A stretch of DNA of 54,362 nt from Ruthenibacterium lactatiformans. GTDB taxonomy: Bacteria; Bacillota; Clostridia; Oscillospirales; Ruminococcaceae. Position 1 is the stretch's first letter. Every line of letters begins with the position of its first letter. Location of the stretch: contig NZ_JXXK01000026.1 of the NCBI RefSeq assembly GCF_000949455.1, positions 1 to 54,362 on the forward strand. The letters are read 5' to 3'. Under the pieces are notes generated by a model. That model made no database searches. It was given only the letters and a program-made list of their open reading frames with translations, and was not told the DNA's origin. This document shows, piece by piece, positions 40,681 to 49,361 of the stretch. A program made the translations under genes and the position numbers.

Positions 40681-41640
40681 ATGAATACCGTAATGGGCGT
40701 GGATGTCGGGGGAACGAAAATATTGATCGGCATCGTCCGGCCGGACGGGACGATCACTCATGAGCGCCGGTATCCGTCCCAGCGCGGTGCGCAGGATGCC
40801 GCGATTGCCGCCGTAAAGAGGGCTGTCGCGGCTTACTGGGCGGAAATGGTGGAAACCAAAGTCGTTCCCAAACCGGACGCGATTGGCCTTGGGCTGGTGG
40901 GGCAGGTGGATCACCGCCGCGCAGTTTGGCTTTTTTCCATCGCCACGCCGATTCTGGAACCGTGTCCGCTGGGGCAGGAACTTATGCAGCAGTACCAAAT
41001 CCCCGTAATCGCGGACAATGACGTACACTGCGCCACTCTGGCGGAAATCCAGTTCGGCGCGGGGCGCAGGTTCCGGGATTTCGTTTATTTGAACGTCGGT
41101 ACTGGCATTGCCGCCGGGCTTGTCAGTGACGGGCGGCTGATCCGCGGGCATCAAAACAACGCCGGGGAAGTCGGGCATATCGTCGCCAACATTGACGTGC
41201 CGTGCAAATGCGGGCGCACGGGCTGCATCGAAACCTATGCTTCCGGCGGCGGGATGATCCGCCACGCACGCGCGCTGATGGAACAGTACCCCGATTCCGT
41301 TCTGGCGCGGTTGGATCGGGAAGGCCGCATGGTTTCCTCGACAATCGTTCAGGCGGCACACGAGGGCGACGTGCTGGCTATCCGCGTTGCAGACCTGATG
41401 ATGAAGGCGCAACTGTCTATGGTGCAGGACATCATCAATTTCATGGACCCGCAGGCGATCATCTGCGGCGGCGGTGTCTTCCGCGATTCATGGCTGCTCC
41501 AAGGCATCATCGACGGACTGACCGGCTGGTTGCCGCCGAACAACCTCGCGTTGCTGGACAACATCACGGTTTCCCAGTTGGACCCGCAGAAAATTGGGCT
41601 AATCGGCGCGGCGCTTTCCGCTTACCAGGCGTCCGTGTAA
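40681..41640 (+). CDS. ROK-family sugar kinase
   Basis: A 319-residue ROK kinase with all expected motifs: the phosphate loop GVDVGGTKILIGIV (5-18), the catalytic Asp in PVIADNDVHCATLAE (~113), GTGIAAGLVSDGRLIRG, the zinc site CKCGRTGCIE (~178) and ICGGGVF near the end. AAATGGAGGGA precedes the ATG; an open frame runs upstream to 40534 without a site. Such enzymes phosphorylate glucose, N-acetylmannosamine or similar hexoses. In this locus it may supply the 6-phosphates used by SIS and NagB. Confidence 0.9.
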   Translation: MNTVMGVDVGGTKILIGIVRPDGTITHERRYPSQRGAQDAAIAAVKRAVAAYWAEMVETKVVPKPDAIGLGLVGQVDHRRAVWLFSIATPILEPCPLGQELMQQYQIPVIADNDVHCATLAEIQFGAGRRFRDFVYLNVGTGIAAGLVSDGRLIRGHQNNAGEVGHIVANIDVPCKCGRTGCIETYASGGGMIRHARALMEQYPDSVLARLDREGRMVSSTIVQAAHEGDVLAIRVADLMMKAQLSMVQDIINFMDPQAIICGGGVFRDSWLLQGIIDGLTGWLPPNNLALLDNITVSQLDPQKIGLIGAALSAYQASV

Positions 41641-41878
41641 TCGCGCTTCCCATTTGGTGATTTTATCACGGAAGAACGTGTGATTATGGGGGAGAATAAC
41701 ATCACCGAATAAAATCGGCGCGGCGGAATCAGGAAGCGGAGAGCCAGTGGGGCCCGTGTTCACATAGACAAGGCGCGGTGGGCTTCCGGTTCCGGCGCCT
41801 GCAAACCGGGGCAACGGGAATGGGAGCAAACGAGCATTCTTCCGGCCGCTGGAACAAAGAGAGGACTGCGAAACATTT
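41641..41878. other. Decayed spacer after the carbohydrate locus
   Basis: No gene recognised. Frames in both directions are short and lack known motifs. It leads into the thioredoxin remnant. Confidence 0.4.
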
Positions 41879-42160
41879 GTGAAACAGATCGATCAAAATG
41901 ATTTTGAACAGGAAGCCGCGCGCTCCGAGCAAACCGTACTGCTGGATTTCTGAGCACCTTGGTATGGAACGTGCCGGATGGCGAGGCCAGTTCTAGAGGA
42001 AATCGTCGCTGAGCGGCCCGACCTCAAGGTTAGCAAAATCAACATCGACGAGGGGGCCGAGCTGGCCGGGTGTTTCGGCATGATGAGCATTCCCATGCTC
42101 ACTGTAATGAAAAACGGAAAAATCGTGAATCAAGCGGTGAGCACGCGCACTCCGGGGAGG
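41879..42160 (+). pseudogene. Thioredoxin remnant
   Basis: From GTG 41879 the frame reads KQIDQNDFEQEA, VLLDF, a TGA at 41951-41953 where thioredoxins have the first Trp of WAPWCGPC, then APWYGTCRMARPVLEEIV. It continues through VSKINIDEGAELAGCFGMMS (with cis-Pro in SIPMLTVMKNGK) to about 42150, where the frame is lost. The active-site CGPC has become YGTC. With both the nonsense codon and the lost first cysteine this is a dead thioredoxin gene. Confidence 0.85.
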
Positions 42161-42184
42161 ATTTGCTCGAGGCCGCACCGAGGG

Positions 42185-42404
42185 TCTTCGGAATCTCCCC
42201 GTCGATGAACTGCTCGAGCGGCTGAGGGAAACCGAGACGGACAAACTTGTCTATGTGATGTGCCGAGCCGGTCTGCGCAGCTGTATCGCGTGCCGCATTC
42301 TGCCGGGTAGCGGGTACGATGCCTACAACTTCTCCAGCGGTTTCCGATATTATGGCTCGGTGTCTGGCCAAATTCGGACAAGTGTGCGGCTGTATTTTTC
42401 ATAA
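42185..42404 (+). pseudogene. Rhodanese-domain tail remnant
   Basis: Another frame directly after the thioredoxin remnant reads VDELLERLRETETDKLVYVM, CRAGLRSCIACRIL and GYDAYNFSSGFRYYG before TAA at 42402-42404. This matches the C-terminal rhodanese end of CoA-disulfide-reductase-type flavoproteins (active-site Cys in VMCRAGLRS). The start of the domain is missing. It is probably the tail of a lost sulfur or redox gene that stood next to the thioredoxin gene. Confidence 0.75.
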
Positions 42405-42963
42405 AGCGGGCGCGCTACAGCGAGCACCGATCCTGCCGGGTTCTATCTTTCCAGCGTCCCGGTGTTACAGCTTTCTGGAACTCTTTCGGCGAATTCCGGC
42501 ACAGCTCCTCCAGCATCGTCCCGTATGTATCCCTGTCAATATTCAAAAGAGAAAACAGAGGAAGCGGATACACATGCTTCAAAGCCCTGTTCAACTGGCG
42601 CTGCACGGCAGCGGCCAGCGTGGGGCTTTTTTCTTTGTCCCGGGCGAAAAGGGAGTCCCGCACGAAGGAAAAAGCTTGACGGGGCCACCATACGGATACA
42701 AAGTGAAATATGCTGTACGACAGCCCCACTACAACTTTGGATTTCAGAGAGTATAGTCTTTGTGAATCTAAGCGAGCGAATAGACTTATGACGCAGGTGG
42801 GTAAGGTTAGTTCCACTGGAGGAAGTTTAGAATTCGATTGCTTGCATTTCGTCACAGCGCGAACATTGAAAAGCCGTGAATCATCGTAGGCAGCGAAAAC
42901 GCCTTGCCACCAGCCAGAATGATTTCTTCATTTCAATAAATATCCCCCGGCCGGTGGTTTTTC
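42405..42963. other. Gene-poor stretch
   Basis: No gene I can support. A minus-strand frame (42415-42855, 146 codons) has a coding-like part (LAAAVQRQLNRALKHVYPLP, LNIDRDTYGTMLEELCRNSP) but a poor start and no known family; it may be a remnant. The stretch separates the carbohydrate locus from the mobile-element module. Confidence 0.4.
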
Positions 42964-42995
42964 AAAAAAAGAGGGAGGGCCGCAAGGGCCCTCCC
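42964..42995 (-). terminator. Terminator of the leftward mobile-element operon
   Basis: On the minus strand a stem of GGGAGGGCC against GGCCCTCCC with a 4-base loop is followed by TC and a run of seven T. It lies about 30 bases after the last gene (stop at 43026). Confidence 0.85.
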
Positions 42996-43025
42996 AAAGT
43001 GTAATATCTGCAATGTTTCAATAAA

Positions 43026-43442
43026 TCAGCCTGCCAGGCACTCAACCAGCGGATCGCCATATGTACCTTTGTACGGCGCATCCAAGCTTATTGTTTGTGG
43101 ACGTCGGTTCTGCTTGCGTCTCTCGGTGTTGACGGCAGATTTCATGGCGGACACAGCCAATGTGGTAAAACTGTATCGCTGCAGTTCCGGAAGAGTGAAC
43201 CAACGCTTGACCGTCAAAAGATAGCGTAAGACAACAACATCAAACCAGTCGTCGGCCGGTAATTTTTTCTCGTTGAGGAACCACCAGACAATTGAGAGAT
43301 GTTCCTCTGAAAAATCGGCTTCCTCCGTTGTGAGTTTCCGTTCACGCAGAGCTTTGAGTTTCTCAAAGGAAAGCACTACCTGATCTGCCTTTGTACCGGT
43401 TATGCTGTTTGTATGATTCATATGATTGATGTTCCGTTCCAT
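43026..43442 (-). CDS. Hypothetical, possibly sigma-like small protein
   Basis: A 138-residue protein, the last gene of the operon, with AAGGAGGAA before the ATG. It is helical, with LSIVWWFLNEKKLPADDWFD and LPELQRYSFTTLAVSAMKSA, then a basic NTERRKQNRRPQTISLDAPY. The tail recalls the linker of sigma factors (RR..SLD.P), so an extrachromosomal sigma-like or DNA-binding role is possible. I do not recognise the family with confidence. Confidence 0.65.
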   Translation of the reverse strand: MERNINHMNHTNSITGTKADQVVLSFEKLKALRERKLTTEEADFSEEHLSIVWWFLNEKKLPADDWFDVVVLRYLLTVKRWFTLPELQRYSFTTLAVSAMKSAVNTERRKQNRRPQTISLDAPYKGTYGDPLVECLAG

Positions 43443-43465
43443 ATTATTTCCTCCTTGCGCCGCTG

Positions 43466-43801
43466 TTATGCGGCATATTTTGTCAATGTTTGTTCATCAA
43501 TCTCGCAAATTGGGTATGACGTGTATCCCAATGTAATGGTGGTGAGCTTTTTCTTGACGAGTCCGATGCGCTGCATCTGTTTTGTCAGTTTATAGTCGGG
43601 GCCTGTAATATCCCTGACTGCGGCGCAGTGGTTTTTCATCGGCCCAAGATTTATGGTAAGAGGGATAATCGGCAGGACTCCGAGGGTCGTTCGCCGGCAG
43701 ATTGTGATTGCCAGTGCGCCGCTGTTTTTGTAATATCCTGTTTTAAAGCAGCATTGGGGGATGTACATTCCGTTTAAGTTCAGCGGAAATGATTTCTTCA
43801 A
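43466..43801 (-). CDS. DUF4313-like protein
   Basis: A 111-residue protein with pattern GALAITI, IPLTINLG, KNHCAAVRD, TKQMQRIGLV and TSYPICEID. This is what I recall of DUF4313, small proteins of mobile elements with no known function. The start is TTG at 43801, with AAAGGGTGG upstream. It lies 14 bases after the gene at 43816. Confidence 0.6.
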   Translation of the reverse strand: MKKSFPLNLNGMYIPQCCFKTGYYKNSGALAITICRRTTLGVLPIIPLTINLGPMKNHCAAVRDITGPDYKLTKQMQRIGLVKKKLTTITLGYTSYPICEIDEQTLTKYAA

Positions 43802-43815
43802 TCGCAGCCACCCTT

Positions 43816-44793
43816 TCAGGCACAGGGACGCAAAGGCTTCAAATGTGCGTGATCAATACGCACCTGCAGCTCACGTGCAAATCCCTGCAATGTATTGAAT
43901 TCTCCATCCACTTCGGAAATTTGACGCTGGAAAAGGTCTTCATAGCGTCTGCGTTTTTCACCAAGCTCACGAATTTTGGATACCCAGCGTGACATGATAG
44001 CCGGACTTTCGCATCCGGTATTGATCAGATGGCTGGCCCGTTCCTGATATGTCTCGATCTCCTTTTTGAGCGCAACATAAAATTCGTGCGACATTTTTTC
44101 ACGTTGGTGCTCATTGTCCACGACATACATACTGTTCACATCCACCTGATTTTCGCTCAAAGCATGTTCGTTCATCGTTTCCAGAAAGTCCTCAAAAACA
44201 TCGATTCTCGCCATATGCTGCCGCGGGACAAAATACATACCGCCGCGTGACTGTATCTTGACGGCCTCCATGTCGTCCAGCATTTTGCCGAGCACGGTAT
44301 CCATCTGCCTGCGGTTGACGCAGCGGCGGTACAACTGAAAGCTTTCCTGAACCTGGTCAAAGTACGGCTGGGAATCCACAATCGGATTGTAAGCTACGTC
44401 CTCCAGAGTGATGATTTCGCTTTCCTTATCCAAAACAATGTTGGCGAGTTTGGTGTACATATTGGTGGTGGAGTCCACTTCCTCCAGCACCAGTTCACGG
44501 CTGATGGTATGACGGCGCTGCCGGTTGTCACGGCAGTACACCTTATAGATTTGCGTGCCGCGCACTAGCCTGTCGTGAAGATCGCCAGTTGCGCTTCGGA
44601 ATGCATCGGCAGGGGTACTGCGGAAATTGGTCGGCGCAGAAAACTGGCAGGCCGCCCGCAGCCGCTCAAATTCTTCCCGGTCGATCATGATACCGCCGAG
44701 ACCGTAAAAAACGATTTTTCCAAGAACACCTTCGCCATCGCTGGCAGTGGTCATGATTTCGCTGAGATTGACCGTGTTGTTCGCAATACTCAT
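43816..44793 (-). CDS. Uncharacterised mobile-element protein
   Basis: A 325-residue soluble protein. Residues 25-110 look alpha/beta (KIVFYGLGGIMIDREEFERL, IYKVYCRDNRQRRHTISREL). The C-terminal ~130 residues are mostly helical and charged and may form a coiled coil (QREKMSHEFYVALKKEIETY, ELGEKRRRYEDLFQRQISEV). Proteins of this shape occur in clostridial plasmid-like elements (I think DUF6744, not certain). AAGGAGA precedes the ATG, and it sits between the primase-like gene and the DUF4313-like gene. Confidence 0.65.
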   Translation of the reverse strand: MSIANNTVNLSEIMTTASDGEGVLGKIVFYGLGGIMIDREEFERLRAACQFSAPTNFRSTPADAFRSATGDLHDRLVRGTQIYKVYCRDNRQRRHTISRELVLEEVDSTTNMYTKLANIVLDKESEIITLEDVAYNPIVDSQPYFDQVQESFQLYRRCVNRRQMDTVLGKMLDDMEAVKIQSRGGMYFVPRQHMARIDVFEDFLETMNEHALSENQVDVNSMYVVDNEHQREKMSHEFYVALKKEIETYQERASHLINTGCESPAIMSRWVSKIRELGEKRRRYEDLFQRQISEVDGEFNTLQGFARELQVRIDHAHLKPLRPCA

Positions 44794-44810
44794 AAAATTC
44801 TCCTTCTTTG

Positions 44811-45899
44811 TTAAGCCGCAAGCGAAAGCCGGCGACTGTGCAGTTTGTAATCGTCGATCCCGTTATAAGCGGGGTTCCACATTTGCTGGATATAGGGGAT
44901 GCCCAGAGGTTTGAGCGTATCCTGCATCCGCCGCAGTGCTGCGGAATACTGTTCCTGCCGGATCTGATCCATGTCATATTCTCCTAAAAGACGTTCCACA
45001 GACAGTGAACGGATGGCCGAGGGAAGGTACTTGATTGCATTGACCCCAGGTGCGCATAAGTAAAGCGCTCCATTGGACAGACAGCTCGCGGTATCGCCCT
45101 TGAGCGCCCCCTCTGTGATGGAAGCGGTTGTGCTGTGGACATTGCCCTTGATATGGATCCACCCATGCGCTCTCGTTCCACATGGATAGAGCGGACTGCC
45201 GTCTTTCCGGCATTTGTCCGGGTTACTGGACACCCATACATAGCAGCGTTTTCCACCAATCTCCGCACGGCGCTGCAGTCCTTGGATATACCCTTTGGCA
45301 GTACAATACGGGATAAGCAGTCCGCTGTTTCCGGACAGGCGCCAATCACCGTTTTCACTGCGGTAGAATCCGGGAACACCATGGAGATCATGGGTGCGCG
45401 ACAGCGTCTGTGCAAGTTCGCTGCGGGTTTCCACCCTGGCCGGCATGGAGCGGTACATATTCTGCTCGATGGCGTCCAGCGTAAGGCCGCGGCCGAGCAA
45501 GTCCAGAAAGTCATGCTCTGACAATGACAGCAGCGCCAGCAGGTCGTAGTAGACATCGTGCCGCTGTTCCAGAGGGGCCATATATTCCTGCCTTGGCTCC
45601 TTGGGCGCTGCCTGCGGGAACATCTGGAGATTGCTCTTTTCCAGTTCTTCAAATGCTTCTTTATTGGAAATCCCGCGAATTTTGGCATACAGCGATACGC
45701 TGTTTCCGTGTTCTCCGCACCGCTGGCAGAAAAACCTGTTTTTTTCGGTGTTCAGATAAAGGTGCGGGTTCTTCGTCCGTCCCAGGCAGAAAGGGCAGAA
45801 CGCCTTGACTTCATACCGTCCTGCCTGTCCACCGGCGATGCGGACCCCCGCACGGCGCGCAGCATCAAGAATCGGGACGGTTTTGTATTCCGGAGTCAT
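44811..45899 (-). CDS. Primase-like protein: CHC2 zinc finger plus DUF3854
   Basis: A 362-residue protein. The N-terminal CHC2-type zinc finger of DnaG primases is seen as FCPFCLGRTKNPHLYLN and FFCQRCGEHGNSVSLY (~34-70). The C-terminal half (~190-345) has the DUF3854/toprim-like ITEGALKGDTASCLSNGALY and GVNAIKYLP, with the Glu expected to bind metal. There is no helicase domain. Together these fit a replication primase or DNA-binding protein of a mobile element. The ATG is 5 bases upstream of the end of the ATPase gene spacing, so the two are likely co-translated. Confidence 0.75.
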   Translation of the reverse strand: MTPEYKTVPILDAARRAGVRIAGGQAGRYEVKAFCPFCLGRTKNPHLYLNTEKNRFFCQRCGEHGNSVSLYAKIRGISNKEAFEELEKSNLQMFPQAAPKEPRQEYMAPLEQRHDVYYDLLALLSLSEHDFLDLLGRGLTLDAIEQNMYRSMPARVETRSELAQTLSRTHDLHGVPGFYRSENGDWRLSGNSGLLIPYCTAKGYIQGLQRRAEIGGKRCYVWVSSNPDKCRKDGSPLYPCGTRAHGWIHIKGNVHSTTASITEGALKGDTASCLSNGALYLCAPGVNAIKYLPSAIRSLSVERLLGEYDMDQIRQEQYSAALRRMQDTLKPLGIPYIQQMWNPAYNGIDDYKLHSRRLSLAA

Positions 45900-45903
45900 C
45901 CGC

Positions 45904-47763
45904 TCACCCGGCCTTGGGCAGGTTCATTGGTGTATTTTTCACTTGCACTTTGAGCGGCTGATCCGCCACTTTTTTGGAAATCAGTGCCTGACCGGAGGGA
46001 CGTGGAATATGGTCGACACTCTCCGAGTCATCAATGAATACCGGATAGCAGCGCCCTGTCAGACGCTTCAGCAGCTCCACAACTTCCAAACCTGCCAGAA
46101 TCTTTTCCGAGCGGGAAAGACACTGATAGCTCGTTCCCCGGTAACGGAATTTCCAAGCCGGCACAAGCTCACCTGTTTTTTTCACCACATCATAGAGCTG
46201 GAATTCCACGTTCGGCGTGTGAAGCGCTTTGAAAAGCAGTCCATTTCGTACAGACGCATAATCCACTACAGCGGAAATCCGCGCATTCACATCGTTGAGC
46301 TGGCTTTGGAGGATGTCGCGCTGTGAAGCGACATTTTGATTGGGCGTATTGCTTTCTTGGGAGAGCTGCTCCTGTACGGCGGCTTTGGCTGTGACCTCCT
46401 TTCTCAGCTCGGAAAGCCTTTCTTCTTCTGCCGACGTCAGATTTCCGCAGGAGAGCAATACGTCAATCGTCTGGCGGCGTGAACTGATCTTTTCCAGCTC
46501 CGCCGTATAGTCCGCCTGCTCCTGTGCGACCTTCTGTGCTGCTTTTTCTTCTTCTCTGTAAAGCTGCTCAACCTCTTTTTGAATCTCGGCCATATCGCTG
46601 TTTTTCCAATCCTCAAAGGTCCTGCGGCTTTGTGTTTCCAGCGCAAGAAGCTCCTGCTGCTTGAGTTTTATTCCGCCGCCCTGTTCCTTGCACTCTGCGA
46701 GAGCGCTTTTCAAGCCTACTTCACAATCGAGAATTTCGTCCTCTTTCACCGGTCTACGGCACTGCGGGCAGATGATGCCGGGCTTGAGCGCGGTCAGAAA
46801 AACCGCCATCTGGTGATATCGGCTCCTCATAGAGGCCAGCGCTTTCTCTTGTACTGCAATCTCTTGTGCGAATTTGCTCTCGAAAGTTCTTCTCTCGGCT
46901 TCCGATAGCCTTGTGCGAAGCTCCATTTCCCGGATTCGATAGGCGGCTGGATCAAATGCCAAAGGCTTTTCATTGAGCATCTCATCGTACCGCATGGTCA
47001 AGGAAGCGAGTTCCAGGCGCAGTGCGCCTTCGTCAATACCGGTTTTCTGTTTGGCTTCCAGCCCGGCAATCTGCTCTGAAAGAGCTTTGATTTCCATCTG
47101 AAGCGCCTGGATACGGTCTTGACACTCCTGATTTTGCTGTGCCAGCAGGTCAGATTGGCCATCCAGCGCCAGCATGGCGTCCGCAATTTCACGCTGTTCT
47201 GCGCGCAGATTGGACAGAGCCGTCTCTGGAGACAGGAAAGAGTAGCCCTCCAGCGCTTTCTGTGAGCCCCCGTTCAGCCTTTGAAGGACTTCCTCCTGTG
47301 AAACAGGAGGAAGGTTTCGCTCCAGGAGTCCCCGGCCTTTTTCCGCTAAAATCTCAACAAAATAAAGCGGATTGACGAGCGAAAGAAATTCATCCGCATC
47401 GCCAAACATAGCATTGAGGTCCTTTTGACGTATGGCGCTGCCATCCAGCGCCGCATCCACTTTGTCATTGATGCGCTGCCGGGAAAGGACATGACGGATT
47501 CCCGAGGCATCCACATATTCGAGTTCTACAGCAACGCGCTTTTTCCGCTCCTTATCGTTGTAAAAGCGGTCGAGCAGATGTCCGCCGAAAAAGCCCTGCC
47601 CAATCATGACCCAGGCGATCGCGTCCGCGATGGTCGTTTTGCCGGTATGGTTCCCGCCGCTGATCATCGTCAGATCGCCAAAGTGATACTCGGTTTCTTC
47701 CACATGTGATTTGAAGCGCGAAATTTTTAAGCGTGTGATCTTGAAATAAGCGACCTTATCCAC
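45904..47763 (-). CDS. SMC/SbcC-like AAA ATPase
   Basis: A 619-residue ATPase. Walker A SGGNHTGKTT lies at 35-44. Two long coiled-coil stretches (~190-290 and ~345-480) flank a zinc hook, CPQC, near 335. A signature-like CLSRSEKILAGLEVVELLKR and Walker B VFIDDSESVD lie near the end. This is the layout of SbcC/Rad50 and of short RecN-like proteins. It starts at GTG 47763 with GGGAGG upstream. Next to a Rad52-family gene it probably acts in end processing or annealing for the element. A nuclease partner (SbcD) is not seen. Confidence 0.8.
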   Translation of the reverse strand: MDKVAYFKITRLKISRFKSHVEETEYHFGDLTMISGGNHTGKTTIADAIAWVMIGQGFFGGHLLDRFYNDKERKKRVAVELEYVDASGIRHVLSRQRINDKVDAALDGSAIRQKDLNAMFGDADEFLSLVNPLYFVEILAEKGRGLLERNLPPVSQEEVLQRLNGGSQKALEGYSFLSPETALSNLRAEQREIADAMLALDGQSDLLAQQNQECQDRIQALQMEIKALSEQIAGLEAKQKTGIDEGALRLELASLTMRYDEMLNEKPLAFDPAAYRIREMELRTRLSEAERRTFESKFAQEIAVQEKALASMRSRYHQMAVFLTALKPGIICPQCRRPVKEDEILDCEVGLKSALAECKEQGGGIKLKQQELLALETQSRRTFEDWKNSDMAEIQKEVEQLYREEEKAAQKVAQEQADYTAELEKISSRRQTIDVLLSCGNLTSAEEERLSELRKEVTAKAAVQEQLSQESNTPNQNVASQRDILQSQLNDVNARISAVVDYASVRNGLLFKALHTPNVEFQLYDVVKKTGELVPAWKFRYRGTSYQCLSRSEKILAGLEVVELLKRLTGRCYPVFIDDSESVDHIPRPSGQALISKKVADQPLKVQVKNTPMNLPKAG

Positions 47764-47786
47764 TTGGCTGCCTCCCTTGTATCAGT

Positions 47787-48671
47787 TTACGCAGCGGATG
47801 CCACGCGGTAGCTTTCCAGTGTGTTGAACCGCCGGTTTGGATCATCTTTGCCCGGACGCTGGATGACTCTGAGATTGGTCAGTACGGTGCCGGCGCGCAG
47901 TGCCTCATCCGGTTTGTCACAGAAGACCGTAAATACGTCTCCGTTTTCACACTCGATGTCCATGATTGTCATGACGCCGCTCTTAAAGCGGTGCGGGACA
48001 GCTTTTCGAATCGTGTAGCGCGGCGTATCGGCAATGCTGATTTTGGGCTTTGCGGAACCGTTGGCCGTCGTCCCATTACCGGATGCGGCATTGCATTGTG
48101 AAGAGGTCTCGGACCTTTGCCGCTCCTGCTGCGAAGGCTTGGAACGACTTCCCGGCATAGGCTCTTTAAGTTTTGCAACGAAATCGTCGTGGAACTGATT
48201 CAGCCCCGGCATCTCCTTTTTGGCAATGACGGCTGTTTTTCCAAAGAACTCCACATCGACCCACGGTGTTCCCAGCTTGTATAGATAGCGGCCGATGCCC
48301 CACTGTGAAGCGGCCCGCTTCATGGCGTCCGAAAGGCCGCCCTTGACCGGTTCATAATCCGTATTTTCTGCACCGTCCGTTTTTTCCAGCCACTCGTGCC
48401 GGTCGTCATCAAAAATTTGGATGGTGCAAAGTTGGGAGGGGAGCGGGTTGCCATCGCGGTCCGTGACGGTATGCCACTGACGGAAGACGGGTTTCCAGTT
48501 CTGTGCTCCAACAACGGCATCCAGCCGGTTTTGAATCGCACGGGCGGTAACGTATGCGACCGCAAGGCCGCGGGACTTGTCTTTGCTCACTGTCTGGATC
48601 TTCCACTCTACATCTTCGTGAGAGAAAGGCGCCGAAAGCTCCTGGTGAATTTGTTCCCAGGATTTTTTCAT
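47787..48671 (-). CDS. Rad52/Rad22-family single-strand annealing protein
   Basis: A 294-residue protein whose N-terminal ~160 residues match the Rad52/22 family: VEWKIQTVSKDKSRGLAVAY, ARAIQNRLDAVVGAQNWKP, and the hallmark KGGLSDAMKRAASQWGIGRYLYKLG. A low-complexity Ser/Asn linker (~170-215) leads to a C-terminal beta-rich domain that may be OB-like (TIMDIECENGDVFTVFC). AAGGAGGCG precedes the ATG. It would anneal complementary single strands during element replication or recombination. Confidence 0.85.
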   Translation of the reverse strand: MKKSWEQIHQELSAPFSHEDVEWKIQTVSKDKSRGLAVAYVTARAIQNRLDAVVGAQNWKPVFRQWHTVTDRDGNPLPSQLCTIQIFDDDRHEWLEKTDGAENTDYEPVKGGLSDAMKRAASQWGIGRYLYKLGTPWVDVEFFGKTAVIAKKEMPGLNQFHDDFVAKLKEPMPGSRSKPSQQERQRSETSSQCNAASGNGTTANGSAKPKISIADTPRYTIRKAVPHRFKSGVMTIMDIECENGDVFTVFCDKPDEALRAGTVLTNLRVIQRPGKDDPNRRFNTLESYRVASAA

Positions 48672-48686
48672 AAAACATTCGCCTCC

Positions 48687-49361
48687 TTACCTGTGTTGGG
48701 GAGTTATAAAGTCGGCAAGCGTCCTGCCGTCTGGAATCAGGATATCGGATTCATAATAGCCCGGTATTTTGTCTTTCAGGTGCTCCAGAAGCTGACGCAT
48801 GGAACAGCCTGGCTTGTTATGTGTGGAATCAAACCAATCGTCGTTGTTGGGCAGCTCCAGCAGGAAGCGCGGCAGGTTGTTCAGACCGTGCAGAGATGAA
48901 ACCTTGGGCAGTATGTTGCTGCCAACGCAAAGCTGCCCATTCGCAGCGCAAACATTTGAGAACGGATAATAAAACATCCGTGACTCCGGGCGAAGCCTTC
49001 CGCGTTCGATGACGCCGATCCGTACCGACTGCACCCGCTGTCCCTCAAAAAATGAAAACTGGAAAATCAGATGGGGCAGTGGGAAATGTTCATAACGCGT
49101 ATTGAAATAAGTAATATCGGCATATTCATCTGAGGATTCCACGGTCATCGTGATTTGGTGATTTGAGCTTTCGAAATAGCTGAGCGTCCCCGGCGGCAGC
49201 AGACCGGAGCATGCTGTCGGCGCCGGAGCGGATTCCTGAATCGCCTTGACAAAAGCGGAAAACTCTATTGTCTTTCTTCCAACCTGCGGCCCATCCATCC
49301 ACGAGCAATCCACATAAGGACTTTTTGGGGACAGCGTAAAGGTAACTCGATTGCCACTCAT
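48687..49361 (-). CDS. E2-like protein, Prok-E2 family D (PRTRC protein B-like)
   Basis: A 224-residue protein with the pattern of prokaryotic E2 family D: a beta-rich N-terminal half, then FYYPFSNVCAANGQLCVGSN and ILPKVSSLHGLNNLPRFLLE. These match the P-NV-G-vCxGs-lP core that holds the proposed conjugating cysteine (Cys in LCVGS, ~145). Such proteins occur with E1-like ThiF and JAB proteins, and both are in this operon. The ATG overlaps the stop of the preceding gene. It probably carries a thioester-linked ubiquitin-like protein. The assignment is by motif recall, not search. Confidence 0.65.
   Translation of the reverse strand: MSGNRVTFTLSPKSPYVDCSWMDGPQVGRKTIEFSAFVKAIQESAPAPTACSGLLPPGTLSYFESSNHQITMTVESSDEYADITYFNTRYEHFPLPHLIFQFSFFEGQRVQSVRIGVIERGRLRPESRMFYYPFSNVCAANGQLCVGSNILPKVSSLHGLNNLPRFLLELPNNDDWFDSTHNKPGCSMRQLLEHLKDKIPGYYESDILIPDGRTLADFITPQHR

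Noticed and set aside
41951..41953. TGA in the thioredoxin remnant read as selenocysteine or as Trp under an altered code
   Set aside because: The TGA stands for the Trp before APW, not for an active-site Cys; the CxxC is also lost and the frame breaks later. Other genes in the window use TGA as a stop and TGG for Trp.
42415..42855. 146-codon minus-strand frame as a real gene
   Set aside because: No ribosome site, no known family, and it overlaps decayed sequence; only part of it looks coding.
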